Notes: a model not told the origin generated them from the sequence alone. DNA of 64,000 bases from Motilibacter peucedani (GCF_003634695.1 NZ_RBWV01000009.1:186001-250000); one strand, 5' to 3'. Positions 26,738-36,384 are shown, counted from the first letter of the stretch. A program made the numbers and translations.

Positions 26738-27936
26738 GCGGGCTCTCGTTCTCCCAGGCCGCACGGCTCGTGGCACAGCGCGAGGTCGTCCAGCGGGGCA
26801 AGGACAAGTCGTTCCTGATCTCGCTCGGCATCACGCTCGCGATCGTGCTGGCCATCATCGGCATCAACAAGGTGGCCAGCGGCGCCGACTCCTACGACGT
26901 GGGGGTGGTCCAGGGCTCCGGGGTCCCGGTCGCGGCGGTGCAGGCCGTCGGGCGCGCCTCGGGCGTCGAGCTGCACGTCTCGGACGTCAGCGCCGAGCAG
27001 GCGACCGCACGCGTACGCAGCGGGGACCTCGACGCGGCGCTGACCGCGCCGGGCACCGTCCTGGTGCACAAGAAGCTGTCGGGCACCCTGCGCCCGCTGC
27101 TCGAGCAGGCCAACACCCAGGCCGTGGGCGCCTCGCGCCTGCGCGACAAGGGCATCGACCCGGCGCAGGTGAGCTCGGCGTTCGACGTCCCGGCGCTGTC
27201 GGTGCGGGCGCAGGACCCGGTCGACAAGAACGCCGACGAGCGCACGAAGGTCGCCACCGTCGGCACGTTCCTGCTCTACGGCCAGCTGATCGGCTACGCG
27301 ATGTGGGTCGCGCTCGGCATCGTCGAGGAGAAGTCGAGCCGGGTCGTCGAGCTGCTGCTCTCGACCGTGTCGGCGCGCGCCCTGCTCGCCGGCAAGGTCG
27401 TGGGCATCGGGCTGCTCGGGCTCGTGCAGCTGCTGCTCATCGCAGCCGTCGGGCTCGGGGCGGCGCTGGCCACCGGCACGGTCGAGGGCACCTCGAACGC
27501 GATTGTGCCGATCGCCATGGTGCTCGGGTGGTTCCTGCTGGGCTACGCGTTCTACAGCGTCGCCTACGCAGCGGCCGCGGCGCGCGTCAGCCGCCAGGAG
27601 GACCTGCAGAACGTCACGACGCCGATGACGCTGGTGATCGTCGCGAGCTTCTTCGGCGCGCTGTGGGCCGGCAGCCACGCCGACTCGCCCGTGGCGCGCG
27701 TGCTCGGCGTGGTGCCACCGTTCAGCGCGCTGGTCAACCCGCAGCGGGTCTCCTCCGGCGACGCAGCAGGGTGGGAGACGCCGCTGGCCGTGGTGCTCAT
27801 GCTGGCCGTCATCGCCGGGCTCGTCGTGGTGGCAGCGCGGCTCTACGAGGGTGCGGTCCTCCACAGCGGGTCGGTGGTGTCCTGGCGCACGGCGTGGGGC
27901 GGGCGCACACCGGCGGCGGCGAGCCGCGAGTCCTAG
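26734..27936 (+). CDS. ABC-2 type exporter permease (NatB-like)
   Basis: Permease of 400 residues. The first helix (about 27-45, SFLISLGITLAIVLAIIGI) is followed by a 130-residue extracytoplasmic domain and then five further helices between 170 and 380, the layout of NatB-type ABC2_membrane_3 proteins. GIVEEKSSRVVELLLSTVSA is the conserved cytoplasmic coupling motif. It is translationally coupled to the ATPase. Its stop overlaps that of the convergent MFS gene (27933-27936). Confidence 0.85.
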   Translation: MSGLSFSQAARLVAQREVVQRGKDKSFLISLGITLAIVLAIIGINKVASGADSYDVGVVQGSGVPVAAVQAVGRASGVELHVSDVSAEQATARVRSGDLDAALTAPGTVLVHKKLSGTLRPLLEQANTQAVGASRLRDKGIDPAQVSSAFDVPALSVRAQDPVDKNADERTKVATVGTFLLYGQLIGYAMWVALGIVEEKSSRVVELLLSTVSARALLAGKVVGIGLLGLVQLLLIAAVGLGAALATGTVEGTSNAIVPIAMVLGWFLLGYAFYSVAYAAAAARVSRQEDLQNVTTPMTLVIVASFFGALWAGSHADSPVARVLGVVPPFSALVNPQRVSSGDAAGWETPLAVVLMLAVIAGLVVVAARLYEGAVLHSGSVVSWRTAWGGRTPAAASRES

Positions 27937-29111
27937 CGACGCAGCGCCAGGGACGCCGCGAAGACGCCCAGCGCTGCGGCCGACATCGCCGCTCCGACCA
28001 GGGTGGTCGCCGCGTAGCCGTGCCCGGCGTCGATCACCACACCGCCCAGCCACGCACCGGTCGCGTTGCCCACGTTGAACGCGGCCACGGCGGCCGACGA
28101 CGCCAGCAGGTTGTCGGCCGCCGCACCGCCAGCCAGCAGCACCGAGGTCGTGAAGGCCGGCACGGTGGCGAAAGCCGCCATCCCCAGCACGAACAGCGTC
28201 ACGGCGGCCGCGGCGTGGTGGTGGGAGGTCCGGTCGAAGACCAGGAAGACCACGACCAGCACCGCCAGCGCGCCCGCGACCGTCGCCCGCAGGTCGAGGT
28301 CGGCGAGCCGGGCGCCGGCCAGGTTGCCGAGCACCAGGCCCACCCCGAACATCGCGAGCAGCCACGACATGGAGGACGACGCGTACCCCGCCACGTCGGT
28401 CATCAGCGGCGCCACGTAGGTCAGCGGCGCGTAGACAGCACCGAAGCCCAGCGCCGTCACCGTCAGCGCCGCCCAGACGGGCGGGCGGGCGAAGGGACGC
28501 AGCTGCGTACGCAGTCCGCCCCCCGCCTCGCCGCTGACGTCGGGCACGAGGACGGCGACGGCAGCCATGGCGAGCAGGCCGAGCGCCGCGATCGTCCAGA
28601 ACGTCGTGCGCCAGCCGAAGCTCTGGCCGACCAGCGTGCCGAGCGGTACGCCGGCCACGTTGGCGACGGTGAGCCCGGTCAGCATCGTGGCGATCGCCTG
28701 GGACTTGCGCTCGGGCGCGACCAGGCTCGTCGCCACGAGCGACGCGATGCCGATGAAGGCGCCGTGGCAGAGCGCCGCCACGACGCGGCCGGCCATCATG
28801 CCGACGAACGTGGTGGATGCGGCGGAGATGGCGTTGCCGGCGACGAAGAGGCCGAGCAGGCCCACGAGGACCCAGCGGCGAGGCAGCCGGAGGACCAGCA
28901 TGGTCATCAGTGGTGCACCGACGACCACGCCCATGGCGTAGCCCGAGACCAGCAGCCCCGCCCGCGAGATGCTCACGTCGAGGTCGTCGGCCACCTCCGG
29001 CAGGAGCCCGCTGACGACGAACTCGGTGACGCCGATGGCGAAGGTGCCGGCGGCCAACGCACCGAGGGCAGCACCGCTGCCGGTGGTGCCCTCGAGAGCC
29101 TGGTCCCCCAC
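27933..29111 (-). CDS. MFS efflux transporter (DHA1/AraJ-like)
   Basis: Drug:proton antiporter-type major facilitator of 392 residues with twelve predicted helices. The opening GTFAIGVTEFVVSGLLPEVA is characteristic of the AraJ/CmlA-type DHA1 subfamily, and the loop 2-3 motif appears as LRLPRRWVLVGL. Such proteins export arabinose, chloramphenicol or other small molecules; the ligand is not predictable. The GTG start at 29111 lies close to the BrkB-like gene stop (31 bp), and both are read on the minus strand, so they could share a transcript. Confidence 0.85.
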   Translation of the reverse strand: MGDQALEGTTGSGAALGALAAGTFAIGVTEFVVSGLLPEVADDLDVSISRAGLLVSGYAMGVVVGAPLMTMLVLRLPRRWVLVGLLGLFVAGNAISAASTTFVGMMAGRVVAALCHGAFIGIASLVATSLVAPERKSQAIATMLTGLTVANVAGVPLGTLVGQSFGWRTTFWTIAALGLLAMAAVAVLVPDVSGEAGGGLRTQLRPFARPPVWAALTVTALGFGAVYAPLTYVAPLMTDVAGYASSSMSWLLAMFGVGLVLGNLAGARLADLDLRATVAGALAVLVVVFLVFDRTSHHHAAAAVTLFVLGMAAFATVPAFTTSVLLAGGAAADNLLASSAAVAAFNVGNATGAWLGGVVIDAGHGYAATTLVGAAMSAAALGVFAASLALRR

Positions 29112-29142
29112 GCCGGTCAGCGTAGGGCGGTGGCGCTGCCCG

Positions 29143-30159
29143 TCACTCGGCGCCGGGGAGGGTGTCGGCCGCCTGCGCGCGGCGGGTTCCCATCGGCTGC
29201 GGCGCGCCCTCGGTGGTGTCCTTGCGGGTCTGGCGCTCCGCCTCGGCGTTGACCTCGGCGCCGAAGAGCACGATGAACGAGGTGATGTAGAGCCACATCA
29301 TGAGGATGATCACGCCGGCCAGCGCGCCGTAGGTCTTGCTGTAGCTGCCGGAGAACTGCGCGTAGAGCGCGAAGGCGACGGAGGCGACGACCCAGATGAG
29401 GCCGGCGGCGACGGCGCCGAGGCTGGTCCACGAGAACTTCGCGTTGTCGCGGTCGGGGGCGTAGCGGTAGACGATCGCGAGGGCGACCATGACCGCGACG
29501 ATGAGGCCGACCCAGCGCAGCACCTGGATGCCGACGCCGGCGAGGACGCCGAGACCGGCCGAGTGCAGGACCGCCGGCAGCACCGCGATGAGCGCGACGG
29601 CCACCACGACGAAGACGATCGCGCCGAGCGTCAGGGCGAGGGCCAGCCCGCGCAGCTTGACGAACGTGCGGGTCTCCTGCTCGTCGTAGGCGATGTTGAT
29701 GCCCTTGATGAGGTTGCCCATGCCGCCGCTGGCGGACCACAGGGCGCCGAGGATCGACACGACCAGCCCGATGCTGAGGGCACCGCCGCTGCTGCTCGTG
29801 ATGTTCGTCAGCTGCGTGGAGACGACGTCACGTGTCGCCTGCGGTGCGCTGTCGAGCAGGTTGTTCACCTGGTCCGTGACGTCGGCCGGGTTCGCCACCA
29901 GGCCGTAGATCGACACCGCGGCGATGACGGCCGGGAAGATCGCGAGGAAGGCGAAGAACGCGACGCCCGCTGCCAGCAGCGAGATGTTGTCGTCCTTGGT
30001 CTCCTTCCACGCACGCTTGACGATCTGCTTCCAGCCCGCGGCCGGGATGTCGGTGGGCTTCTCGGCGTCGGCGCCCGGCTGGCCGGCGGGGCTGCCGTCG
30101 CGCAGCACCTGTGGCCGGTCGTCGTGCTGGCGCTCGGTGGCGTTCGATGCGGCTGCCAT
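29143..30159 (-). CDS. YihY/BrkB-family inner membrane protein
   Basis: Polytopic membrane protein of 338 residues. After a hydrophilic 45-residue N-terminus comes the family signature WKETKDDNISLLAAGVAFFAFLAIFPA, and six helices follow up to about residue 300, including GALAGVIILMMWLYITSFIVLFGAEVNAEAE, the conserved last segment. Function is unproven; some homologues are called virulence factor BrkB, some were misnamed ribonuclease BN, and actinobacterial ones may be lipid or solute transporters. ATG 30159 begins the protein; the frame is open further upstream but without family similarity. Confidence 0.85.
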   Translation of the reverse strand: MAAASNATERQHDDRPQVLRDGSPAGQPGADAEKPTDIPAAGWKQIVKRAWKETKDDNISLLAAGVAFFAFLAIFPAVIAAVSIYGLVANPADVTDQVNNLLDSAPQATRDVVSTQLTNITSSSGGALSIGLVVSILGALWSASGGMGNLIKGINIAYDEQETRTFVKLRGLALALTLGAIVFVVVAVALIAVLPAVLHSAGLGVLAGVGIQVLRWVGLIVAVMVALAIVYRYAPDRDNAKFSWTSLGAVAAGLIWVVASVAFALYAQFSGSYSKTYGALAGVIILMMWLYITSFIVLFGAEVNAEAERQTRKDTTEGAPQPMGTRRAQAADTLPGAE

Positions 30160-30318
30160 GGCGGTGGACCCCTCTGGTCGAGCTGGTGCGGTGGGCACGC
30201 GGTCCGCATTGACGTCGTCGCGTTCCAGGAAGGGGTACCCCTTGCCCTCGTCCGGACAAACCGGACCCGCTGGCCCAGCAGCACCCAGCCTGTCGAGGGC
30301 GGGTGGCAGGATCGGTGC

Positions 30319-31446
30319 GTGACCCGACCGTTCGACGCCGCACCCCGACCCCTGCGCCTCGAGGGGCGCCCCGTGCACGCGGTCGGGACCTTCCGCATCT
30401 ACGTCTGCGGCATCACGCCCTACGACGTCACCCACCTCGGCCACGCGTCGACGTTCCTCTGGTCCGACCTCGCCGCGCGGGTGCTGCGCGCGACCGGCAG
30501 CCGGGTGCAGGTGACCCGCAACGTCACCGACGTCGACGAGGCGCTGCTCGCCGAGGCGCGTCGGCGCCAGGAGCCCTACGACCTGCTCGCCAGCCGCCAG
30601 CGCTTCGCGTTCGACTCCACGATGACCCGGCTGGGAGCGCGGCTCCCCGACGCCGAGCCGACCGCCCGCCAGGCGGTGAGCCAGGTCGTCGACCTCGCCT
30701 CGGCGCTGCTCGAGCGCGACGCGGCCTACGTCGTCGGCAGCACGGTCTACGCGCGCGGCGCCGGCACGCTCGCCCGCGCCGGCCTCGACGAGGCCCGCGC
30801 GCTCGAGCTCTCGGCGGAGTACGGCGACTTCCCTCGCGACCCGGCCAAGGAGCACCCGCTCGACGTCGTCGTGTGGCGGGGCTCCGACGACGTCGACGCC
30901 GACGTCAGCTGGCCCAGCCCCTGGGGCGCGGGCCGGCCGGGCTGGCACGCGCAGTGCGCGGCGATGGTGCTCGGCGCGTACGGCTCCGGTGTGGACCTGC
31001 ACGCAGGCGGAGCGGACCTGCGCTTCCCGCACCACGCGGCCGAAGCGCTGCTCGCCGAGGCCGCGACCGGCGTCGCGCCCTTCGCCCGCGCCTGGCTGCA
31101 CCCCGGCATCGTGTCGGTCAACGGCGCGAAGATGGCCAAGTCCACCGGCAACCTGGTGCTCGTCGACGACCTGCTCGCCGACGTCAGCCCCGCCGCCGTG
31201 CGGCTGCTGTGCCTGCACCGGCCGGTGTCCGAGCCCTGGTCCTACGACGACGCGGCGCTCGAGCGGGCCGCGACGCTCGCCGACGACATCTGGGCCGCGG
31301 CGGCCCGGCCGGGCAGCGGGTCCGGCGCCCGCGCGGTCGAGGACGCGCTGCTCGACGGGCTCGACGTGACCCGCGCGGTCGCCGTCGCCCTCGAGGCGGG
31401 CGGGCCGGCCGCGCGTCGGCTCTCGGAGGTCCTCGCCCTGGGGTGA
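30319..31446 (+). CDS. MshC-like cysteine:glucosaminyl-inositol ligase
   Basis: Class I aminoacyl-tRNA synthetase-like enzyme of 375 residues without anticodon domain. It has the zinc and activation motifs of MshC/CysS: YVCGITPYD with Cys30, the HIGH-type THLGHA, GRPGWHAQCAAM with Cys213, FPHHAAE with His238, and the KMSKS-type KMAKSTGNLV at 271-280. CGITPYD and the absence of a tRNA-binding tail fit MshC, which joins cysteine to GlcN-Ins in mycothiol synthesis. It is shorter than usual (about 410) and has a divergent KMAKS, so it may be a paralogue. The GTG start is 160 bp from the divergent BrkB-like gene. Confidence 0.72.
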   Translation: MTRPFDAAPRPLRLEGRPVHAVGTFRIYVCGITPYDVTHLGHASTFLWSDLAARVLRATGSRVQVTRNVTDVDEALLAEARRRQEPYDLLASRQRFAFDSTMTRLGARLPDAEPTARQAVSQVVDLASALLERDAAYVVGSTVYARGAGTLARAGLDEARALELSAEYGDFPRDPAKEHPLDVVVWRGSDDVDADVSWPSPWGAGRPGWHAQCAAMVLGAYGSGVDLHAGGADLRFPHHAAEALLAEAATGVAPFARAWLHPGIVSVNGAKMAKSTGNLVLVDDLLADVSPAAVRLLCLHRPVSEPWSYDDAALERAATLADDIWAAAARPGSGSGARAVEDALLDGLDVTRAVAVALEAGGPAARRLSEVLALG

Positions 31447-31528
31447 GGCGCCGGCCGCGGCGCGACCCGGTGCTCGCTGTGGCGGGGCAGGTGCGTCAAG
31501 TGATCGCCACGGGGGTAGTGCCCCGCGC

Positions 31529-33004
31529 ATGAGCCTCGGACTGACCCGCACCAAGCCCGTCGACGACATCCTGGCCCAGGGCGGGGACGACGACGGCACG
31601 GAGGGCCCAGGCCGGCTCAAGAAGCAGCTGGGCGTCTTCGACCTCATCGGCTTCGGCATCGGCATCGTCATCGGCGCCGGCATCTTCACGCTGACCGGCG
31701 TGGAGGCGAAGGCGCACGCGGGACCGGCGATCGTGCTCTCGTTCGCCTTCGCCGGGCTGGCCTCGTTCCTCGCCGCGCTCTGCTACTCGGAGCTCGCCTC
31801 GAGCGTGCCGACCGCGGGCAGCGCCTACACCTACGCCTACGCCACGATGGGAGAGATCTTCGCGTGGATCGTGGGGTGGGACCTCGTCCTCGAGTTCGCG
31901 CTCGGCGCCGCGAGCGTCGCCCGCGCATGGTCCGGCTACCTCGGGAACCTGTTCGACCTGCCGACGCGGTGGTTCGCGGAGGACGGCTCGACGGTCAACG
32001 TCGGCGCCGTGGCGCTGACGCTGGTGCTGGGCCTGGTGGCGTACGTCGGGGTGCGGCAGTCGGCGCGCGTGACCGGCGTGCTGGTCTCGATCAAGGTCGC
32101 CATCTGCATCTTCATCGTGGTCGTCGGGCTGTTCTACGTGAAGGGCTCGAACATCACGCCCTTCATCCCCGCCTCGAAGCAGAGCAGCGGCGACGCCGGC
32201 GTCAAGCAGACGGTCGTCGAGGCGGTCTTCGGGCTGGACCCTGCGGTCTACGGCATCGGCGGCGTCCTCACCGCCATGGCGATCGTCTTCTTCGCGTTCA
32301 CCGGCTTCGAGGCGGTCGCGAACGTCAGCGAGGAGACGCGCAAGCCGCAGCGCGACCTGCCGCTCGGTCTGCTGGGCACGCTGGGCATCGCGCTGGCGCT
32401 CTACATCGGCGTCTCGTTCGTGCTCACGGGGATGGTGGAGTACGACAAGATCGACGACGACGCCGCCATCGCCTCGGCGTTCAAGTCCGTCGGGGCCGGC
32501 TGGGCGGCCACGCTCGTCGACGTCGCCGCGGTCGCCGGACTCACCACGGTGGTGCTCGTCGACATCGTGGCCATGGGCCGCATCGGCTTCGCCATGGCCC
32601 GCGACGGCCTGCTCCCCCGTGCCGCCGGCGTCGTCCACCCGAAGTTCGGGACGCCGCACCGCGTCACCGTCGTCGTGACGGTGCTGGTGGCCGTGCTCGC
32701 CGGCTTCGTCCCGCTCGCGACGCTGGTCAACCTGGTCAGCATCGGCACGCTGTTCGCGTTCGTGCTGGTCTCGCTGGCGGTGCCGCTGCTGCGCCGCAGC
32801 GACCCCGGCCTCGAGCGCACGTTCAAGGTGCCGTTCTCGCCGGTCGTGCCGCTGCTCTCGGCGCTCGCCTGCATCTACTTGATGCTCAACCTGACGCTCG
32901 AGACGTGGATCCGCTTCGCCGTGTGGATGGCGATCGGCCTGGCGTTCTACGCGTTCTACGGACGGCGCAAGGCCCGGCTCGCCGCTGGTGTCGCCAGCAG
33001 CTGA
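31529..33004 (+). CDS. APC-family amino acid permease
   Basis: Amino acid/polyamine/organocation transporter of 491 residues with 12-14 helices. The N-terminal motif LIGFGIGIVIGAGIFTLTG is the unwound substrate-binding helix 1 of the family, and GFEAVANVSEETRKPQRDLP is the conserved helix 6/loop. It resembles the cationic amino acid transporter group (CAT/YfnA-like). Given the basic amino acid catabolic genes at the left end of the window a related ligand is possible, but they are 27 kb apart. ATG 31529 is used. It converges with the FKBP gene, stops 40 bp apart. Confidence 0.85.
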   Translation: MSLGLTRTKPVDDILAQGGDDDGTEGPGRLKKQLGVFDLIGFGIGIVIGAGIFTLTGVEAKAHAGPAIVLSFAFAGLASFLAALCYSELASSVPTAGSAYTYAYATMGEIFAWIVGWDLVLEFALGAASVARAWSGYLGNLFDLPTRWFAEDGSTVNVGAVALTLVLGLVAYVGVRQSARVTGVLVSIKVAICIFIVVVGLFYVKGSNITPFIPASKQSSGDAGVKQTVVEAVFGLDPAVYGIGGVLTAMAIVFFAFTGFEAVANVSEETRKPQRDLPLGLLGTLGIALALYIGVSFVLTGMVEYDKIDDDAAIASAFKSVGAGWAATLVDVAAVAGLTTVVLVDIVAMGRIGFAMARDGLLPRAAGVVHPKFGTPHRVTVVVTVLVAVLAGFVPLATLVNLVSIGTLFAFVLVSLAVPLLRRSDPGLERTFKVPFSPVVPLLSALACIYLMLNLTLETWIRFAVWMAIGLAFYAFYGRRKARLAAGVASS

Positions 33005-33044
33005 GCCGGGCCTCGAGGCCTGTCTCGTACGTCGGGGCGAGCCG

Positions 33045-34064
33045 TCAGCCGCGCGCCTGCTTGGCCGACTGCGGGATGCCGACGAGGTCGACGACGAAGA
33101 CCGCGGCCGCCTGGCCGTTGGTCGTGTCGGCCGGCACCTCGAGCAGCACGCGGCTGCCGACCGGCACGCCCTTGAGCAGCTGGAACGGGCCCGCCTGCGC
33201 GTCGCTGACCGGGACGGTCTGCGGGCCGTCGGCGTCCCACGACGACTCGGTGGCGCCACCGGCCTGCGCCGCGGCGTACTGCACGAGCACGGCGGTCGTG
33301 ACCGGCTTGCCGGTGCCCTTGGCGAGCACGGTCATCTTGGCCTTGGCAGGCGCCTTGTAGTCCTTGGCGGCCACGACCTTGGCCGGCGAGCCGGGCTTGC
33401 CGGTGATCGTCAGCGTCGAGGGGACCGTCGCCCCCTGGTCGACCGCCTTCGGGTCGCTGGCCGCGGTCTTGCTGTAGGTGCCGACGATGTCGACGACGAA
33501 CACGATCGTGTCGGTGCCCTTGATGCCGGCCTCGGACTGGCCGCCCGAGCCGTAGCCCTCCGACGGCGGGATCGAGAGCAGCACCCGGCTGCCGGCCTTG
33601 AGCCCGACGAGCGTGCGGTCCCAGCCGGAGATGACCTTGCCGGTGCCGATCGGGAACGCGGCGCCGGTGCCCTTGTCGTAGGAGTTGTCGAAGACCTTGC
33701 CGCCCCAGACCTGGCCCAGGTAGTCGGCGTCGAGGATGTCGCCGGCCTTCACGACCGCGCCGGTGCCCGGCGTCACGACCTTGACGCCGAGCGAGGTGCC
33801 GGGCTTGCCCGTGAAGGTGAGAGTCGGCTTGTCGCCGTAGGCGCCGGAGGCGGTGAAGCCGACCTCCGTCGAGATCGGCACCTTCGGCGCGGGCGTGCCG
33901 GAGGCGTCGGCGCTCGCGCCGGGGGCGCTGGAGCTCGGCGCACTGGAGCTCGGTGCGCTCGACCCCGGCGAGGCGGCGGACGAGCCCGCGTCCGGAGAGC
34001 TGCTGGCGCCGCAGGCGGCGAGCAGGAAGGAGCCGGACAGGGCGAGCACAGCAAGACGGCGCAC
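33045..34064 (-). CDS. FKBP-type peptidyl-prolyl isomerase lipoprotein with two FKBP-like domains
   Basis: Extracytoplasmic folding factor of 339 residues. The signal peptide ends in lipobox LAAC (Cys18), followed by a Ser/Ala/Pro linker with repeated SSSAP units. The first FKBP domain (about 105-200) has VFDNSYDKG, GWDRTLVGLKAGSRVLLSIP and GTDTIVFVVDIV. The second (about 240-335) keeps GSRVLLEVPAD and AAAVFVVDLVGIP but lacks most active-site residues, so it may be a chaperone-like domain. The GTG start at 34064 begins directly before the basic N-region of the signal peptide. Confidence 0.86.
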   Translation of the reverse strand: MRRLAVLALSGSFLLAACGASSSPDAGSSAASPGSSAPSSSAPSSSAPGASADASGTPAPKVPISTEVGFTASGAYGDKPTLTFTGKPGTSLGVKVVTPGTGAVVKAGDILDADYLGQVWGGKVFDNSYDKGTGAAFPIGTGKVISGWDRTLVGLKAGSRVLLSIPPSEGYGSGGQSEAGIKGTDTIVFVVDIVGTYSKTAASDPKAVDQGATVPSTLTITGKPGSPAKVVAAKDYKAPAKAKMTVLAKGTGKPVTTAVLVQYAAAQAGGATESSWDADGPQTVPVSDAQAGPFQLLKGVPVGSRVLLEVPADTTNGQAAAVFVVDLVGIPQSAKQARG

Positions 34065-34180
34065 GAGCAACCTTCGGGGCAGGAGGTGGAGAGCGGGGGG
34101 TACGGGCGTCGCAGCTCTGCTGCGGCCCTTCCTCACACTAACCGCCGTACCTGTGTGCTGCGTTCCGAGCGACCGGGGGC

Positions 34181-35359
34181 CTAGCGGTCGGTGGCGCCGG
34201 CGAACGCCGCCCAGGCGGGCAGCCGGCGCATGGCGGCGAGGTCCGGCTCGTCGGCCACCGCCGAGAGGTCGCGCAGGCCCAGCGTGGTGGCGTAGACGAC
34301 ACCGTCGTAGGCACGCTCCGGTGCACCGGCCGCACCCCAGCACCGGGCGGTCAGGTAGGCCAGCTGGGGGTCCTTGGTCCAGGGCAGCGCCGCCTGGCCG
34401 AGGGCCGCGCCGAAGCGCGGCTGGCCCGACGTGCGCGCCGCGCCCATCGCCCACACGACCACGTCGACGGGCAGCGGCCCGCCGGCCACCGCGGAGACGG
34501 CGCGCTCCCAGTCGCGGGCGGTGACCGCCCAGACCAGCAGCGACGTACGCCGCAGCGGGTCGGGCCGCTCGGCCACCAGGCCCTCGAGGCGGGTCGCCGC
34601 ACCAGGGTCGCCGAGGCCCGCGAGCAGCGCCTGCACGGACGCGTCCACCCGCCCGGCGGACGCGGTGGTGCGGGCGGCGTCGAGGCGGCCGGCGACGACG
34701 TCGGCCACCACGGCGTACGACCGCTCCTCGGCGCTGGTCGCCGACCCGCGCCGGCGCTCCGGCAGCAGCGTGAGCAGGTTGATGACCGCGACCACCAGGA
34801 ACATGCCGGCGGTCCAGGTGCTGCGCTGGTAGGCCCAGGCCGCGACGGCGAGAGCGAAGACGACCGAGATCGCGGAGGCGAGCCGCACCCGCGTCGGCTC
34901 GCTCCCCGGCAGCGCCGACTCGAGCACGTGGCCGCCGTCGAAGGGGCGCACCGGCAGCAGGTTGAGCACCGCCCAGCCGAGCGTCACGAAGACCAGCGAC
35001 TCGAGCACGCGCGCGGTGTCGTAGGAGAAGTCGCCCGCGAGGCGCACGGCGAGCAGCGGCACGCCGATCGCGACCCCGGTCAGCGGGCCGGCGACCGCGA
35101 TGCCGATGCGCGACCACCGCGACTGCGGCGGCGAGACGTAGGTGGTGACGCCTCCCAGCGCCACCAGCGCGATCTCGATCTCGCGGGCCCCCGCGGCGCG
35201 CGCGGCGAACGCGTGGCCGAGCTCGTGGACCAGGATGGCCACCACCCCGCCGACCACGAAGGCGACGAGCCCCGCGGTCGACCCGCCGCCCTGGCCCAGC
35301 GCGAGCAGGACCACGGGCAGCAGGGGGCTGACCCGCAGGGGGAAGCCGAAGATCCTCAC
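34181..35359 (-). CDS. Site-2 protease family (M50) membrane metalloprotease
   Basis: Intramembrane zinc protease of 392 residues. The zinc motif HELGH (45-49) is in a hydrophobic helix, and the third-ligand motif NLLPVRPFDGGH is present. About six helices fill residues 12-220, and a soluble C-terminal region of about 180 residues follows that contains no recognised CBS or PDZ domain. This resembles the SpoIVFB-like/Rip3-type branch. Substrates are typically anti-sigma factors or membrane remnants of them, but none is encoded nearby. It lies between the FKBP lipoprotein and the desaturase genes, with its own 25-bp and 116-bp gaps. Confidence 0.83.
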   Translation of the reverse strand: MRIFGFPLRVSPLLPVVLLALGQGGGSTAGLVAFVVGGVVAILVHELGHAFAARAAGAREIEIALVALGGVTTYVSPPQSRWSRIGIAVAGPLTGVAIGVPLLAVRLAGDFSYDTARVLESLVFVTLGWAVLNLLPVRPFDGGHVLESALPGSEPTRVRLASAISVVFALAVAAWAYQRSTWTAGMFLVVAVINLLTLLPERRRGSATSAEERSYAVVADVVAGRLDAARTTASAGRVDASVQALLAGLGDPGAATRLEGLVAERPDPLRRTSLLVWAVTARDWERAVSAVAGGPLPVDVVVWAMGAARTSGQPRFGAALGQAALPWTKDPQLAYLTARCWGAAGAPERAYDGVVYATTLGLRDLSAVADEPDLAAMRRLPAWAAFAGATDR

Positions 35360-35384
35360 CGGGTCCAGTGTGCCCGAGGTCGGG

Positions 35385-36353
35385 CTACTGGGCCGCGCGC
35401 GAGTCGGGCTGCTGGCCGGTGGCCGCCATGCGCGCGCGCAGCTTGTCGCGCTTCTCCTCGAACCGCGTCGCGGTCGCGTCGGTCTTGGCCATGAACTCGG
35501 CGAGCTCCTCGCGCGCGGCCTCGCCGTCGGCGTCGAGGCCCTCCATGTCCCAGACGCCCCAGGCGCGCAGCACCGGCGAGATGACGTCGTCGTGGTGGAT
35601 GCGCAGGTCGTAGATGCCCGCGAGGGCGATCTGCAGCGACTTGCGGCCGAAGTCGTCGATGGTGCTGCCGGGCATCTCGAAGGTCTTCACGACCTCGGTC
35701 ACCGCGCGCATCGTCTCGTTGGGCGAGAGCTGGAACGAGGCCGCGAGCAGGTTGCGGTAGAAGACCATGTGGAGGTTCTCGTCGGTCGAGATGCGGGCGA
35801 GCAGCGCCTCGCACATCGGGTCGTCGGTGAACCGGCCGGTGTTGCGGTGGGAGATGCGGGTGGCGAGCTCCTGGAAGGAGACGTAGGCCACCGAGCGCAG
35901 CATGTCCTCGTCCTGCTTGGTCTCGAAGCCCTGGCCCATGTGCACCATGCGGGCGCGCTCGAGCGCGTCGGGGTCGACCGCGCGGGTGGTCAGCAGGTAG
36001 TCGCGGATCGCGATGCCGTGCCGGCCCTCCTCCGCGGTCCAGCGGTGGACCCACGTGCCCCAGGCGCCGTCGCGGCCGAAGACCTTGGCGATCTCGTGGT
36101 GGTAGCTCGGCAGGTTGTCCTCGGTGAGCAGGTTGACCACCAGCGCGGTGCGGCCCACCTCGGTGATGCGCGACTGCTCGGGGTCCCACGCCTCGCCGCC
36201 GAGCGGGCCGTCGAAGTCGCGGCCCTCGCTCCACGGGATGTACTGGTGGGGCATCCACTCCTTGGCGACCTTGAGGTGGCGCTCGAGGTTCTCCTCGACG
36301 ACCGGCTCGAGCTCGTGGAGCAGCTCGAGCTGGGTGGGGCGGCGCTCGGTCAT
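35385..36353 (-). CDS. desA: Acyl-ACP desaturase (diiron, DesA-like)
   Basis: Soluble diiron fatty acid desaturase of 322 residues that introduces a double bond into acyl-ACP. Iron ligands are visible in LLTEDNLPSYHHE, WTAEEGRHG, SFQELATRISHRN and STDENLHMVFYRNL, the two-by-(E, ExxH) pattern of the plant stearoyl-ACP desaturase/mycobacterial DesA family. The ATG at 36353 is preceded by a short leader containing an inverted repeat CTACGG-AA-CCGTAG, probably bound by a TetR-type lipid regulator not encoded in the window. Confidence 0.9.
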   Translation of the reverse strand: MTERRPTQLELLHELEPVVEENLERHLKVAKEWMPHQYIPWSEGRDFDGPLGGEAWDPEQSRITEVGRTALVVNLLTEDNLPSYHHEIAKVFGRDGAWGTWVHRWTAEEGRHGIAIRDYLLTTRAVDPDALERARMVHMGQGFETKQDEDMLRSVAYVSFQELATRISHRNTGRFTDDPMCEALLARISTDENLHMVFYRNLLAASFQLSPNETMRAVTEVVKTFEMPGSTIDDFGRKSLQIALAGIYDLRIHHDDVISPVLRAWGVWDMEGLDADGEAAREELAEFMAKTDATATRFEEKRDKLRARMAATGQQPDSRAAQ

Positions 36354-36384
36354 CGTCGAGTTCCTGTTCGTCGAGGAGGCTTCC

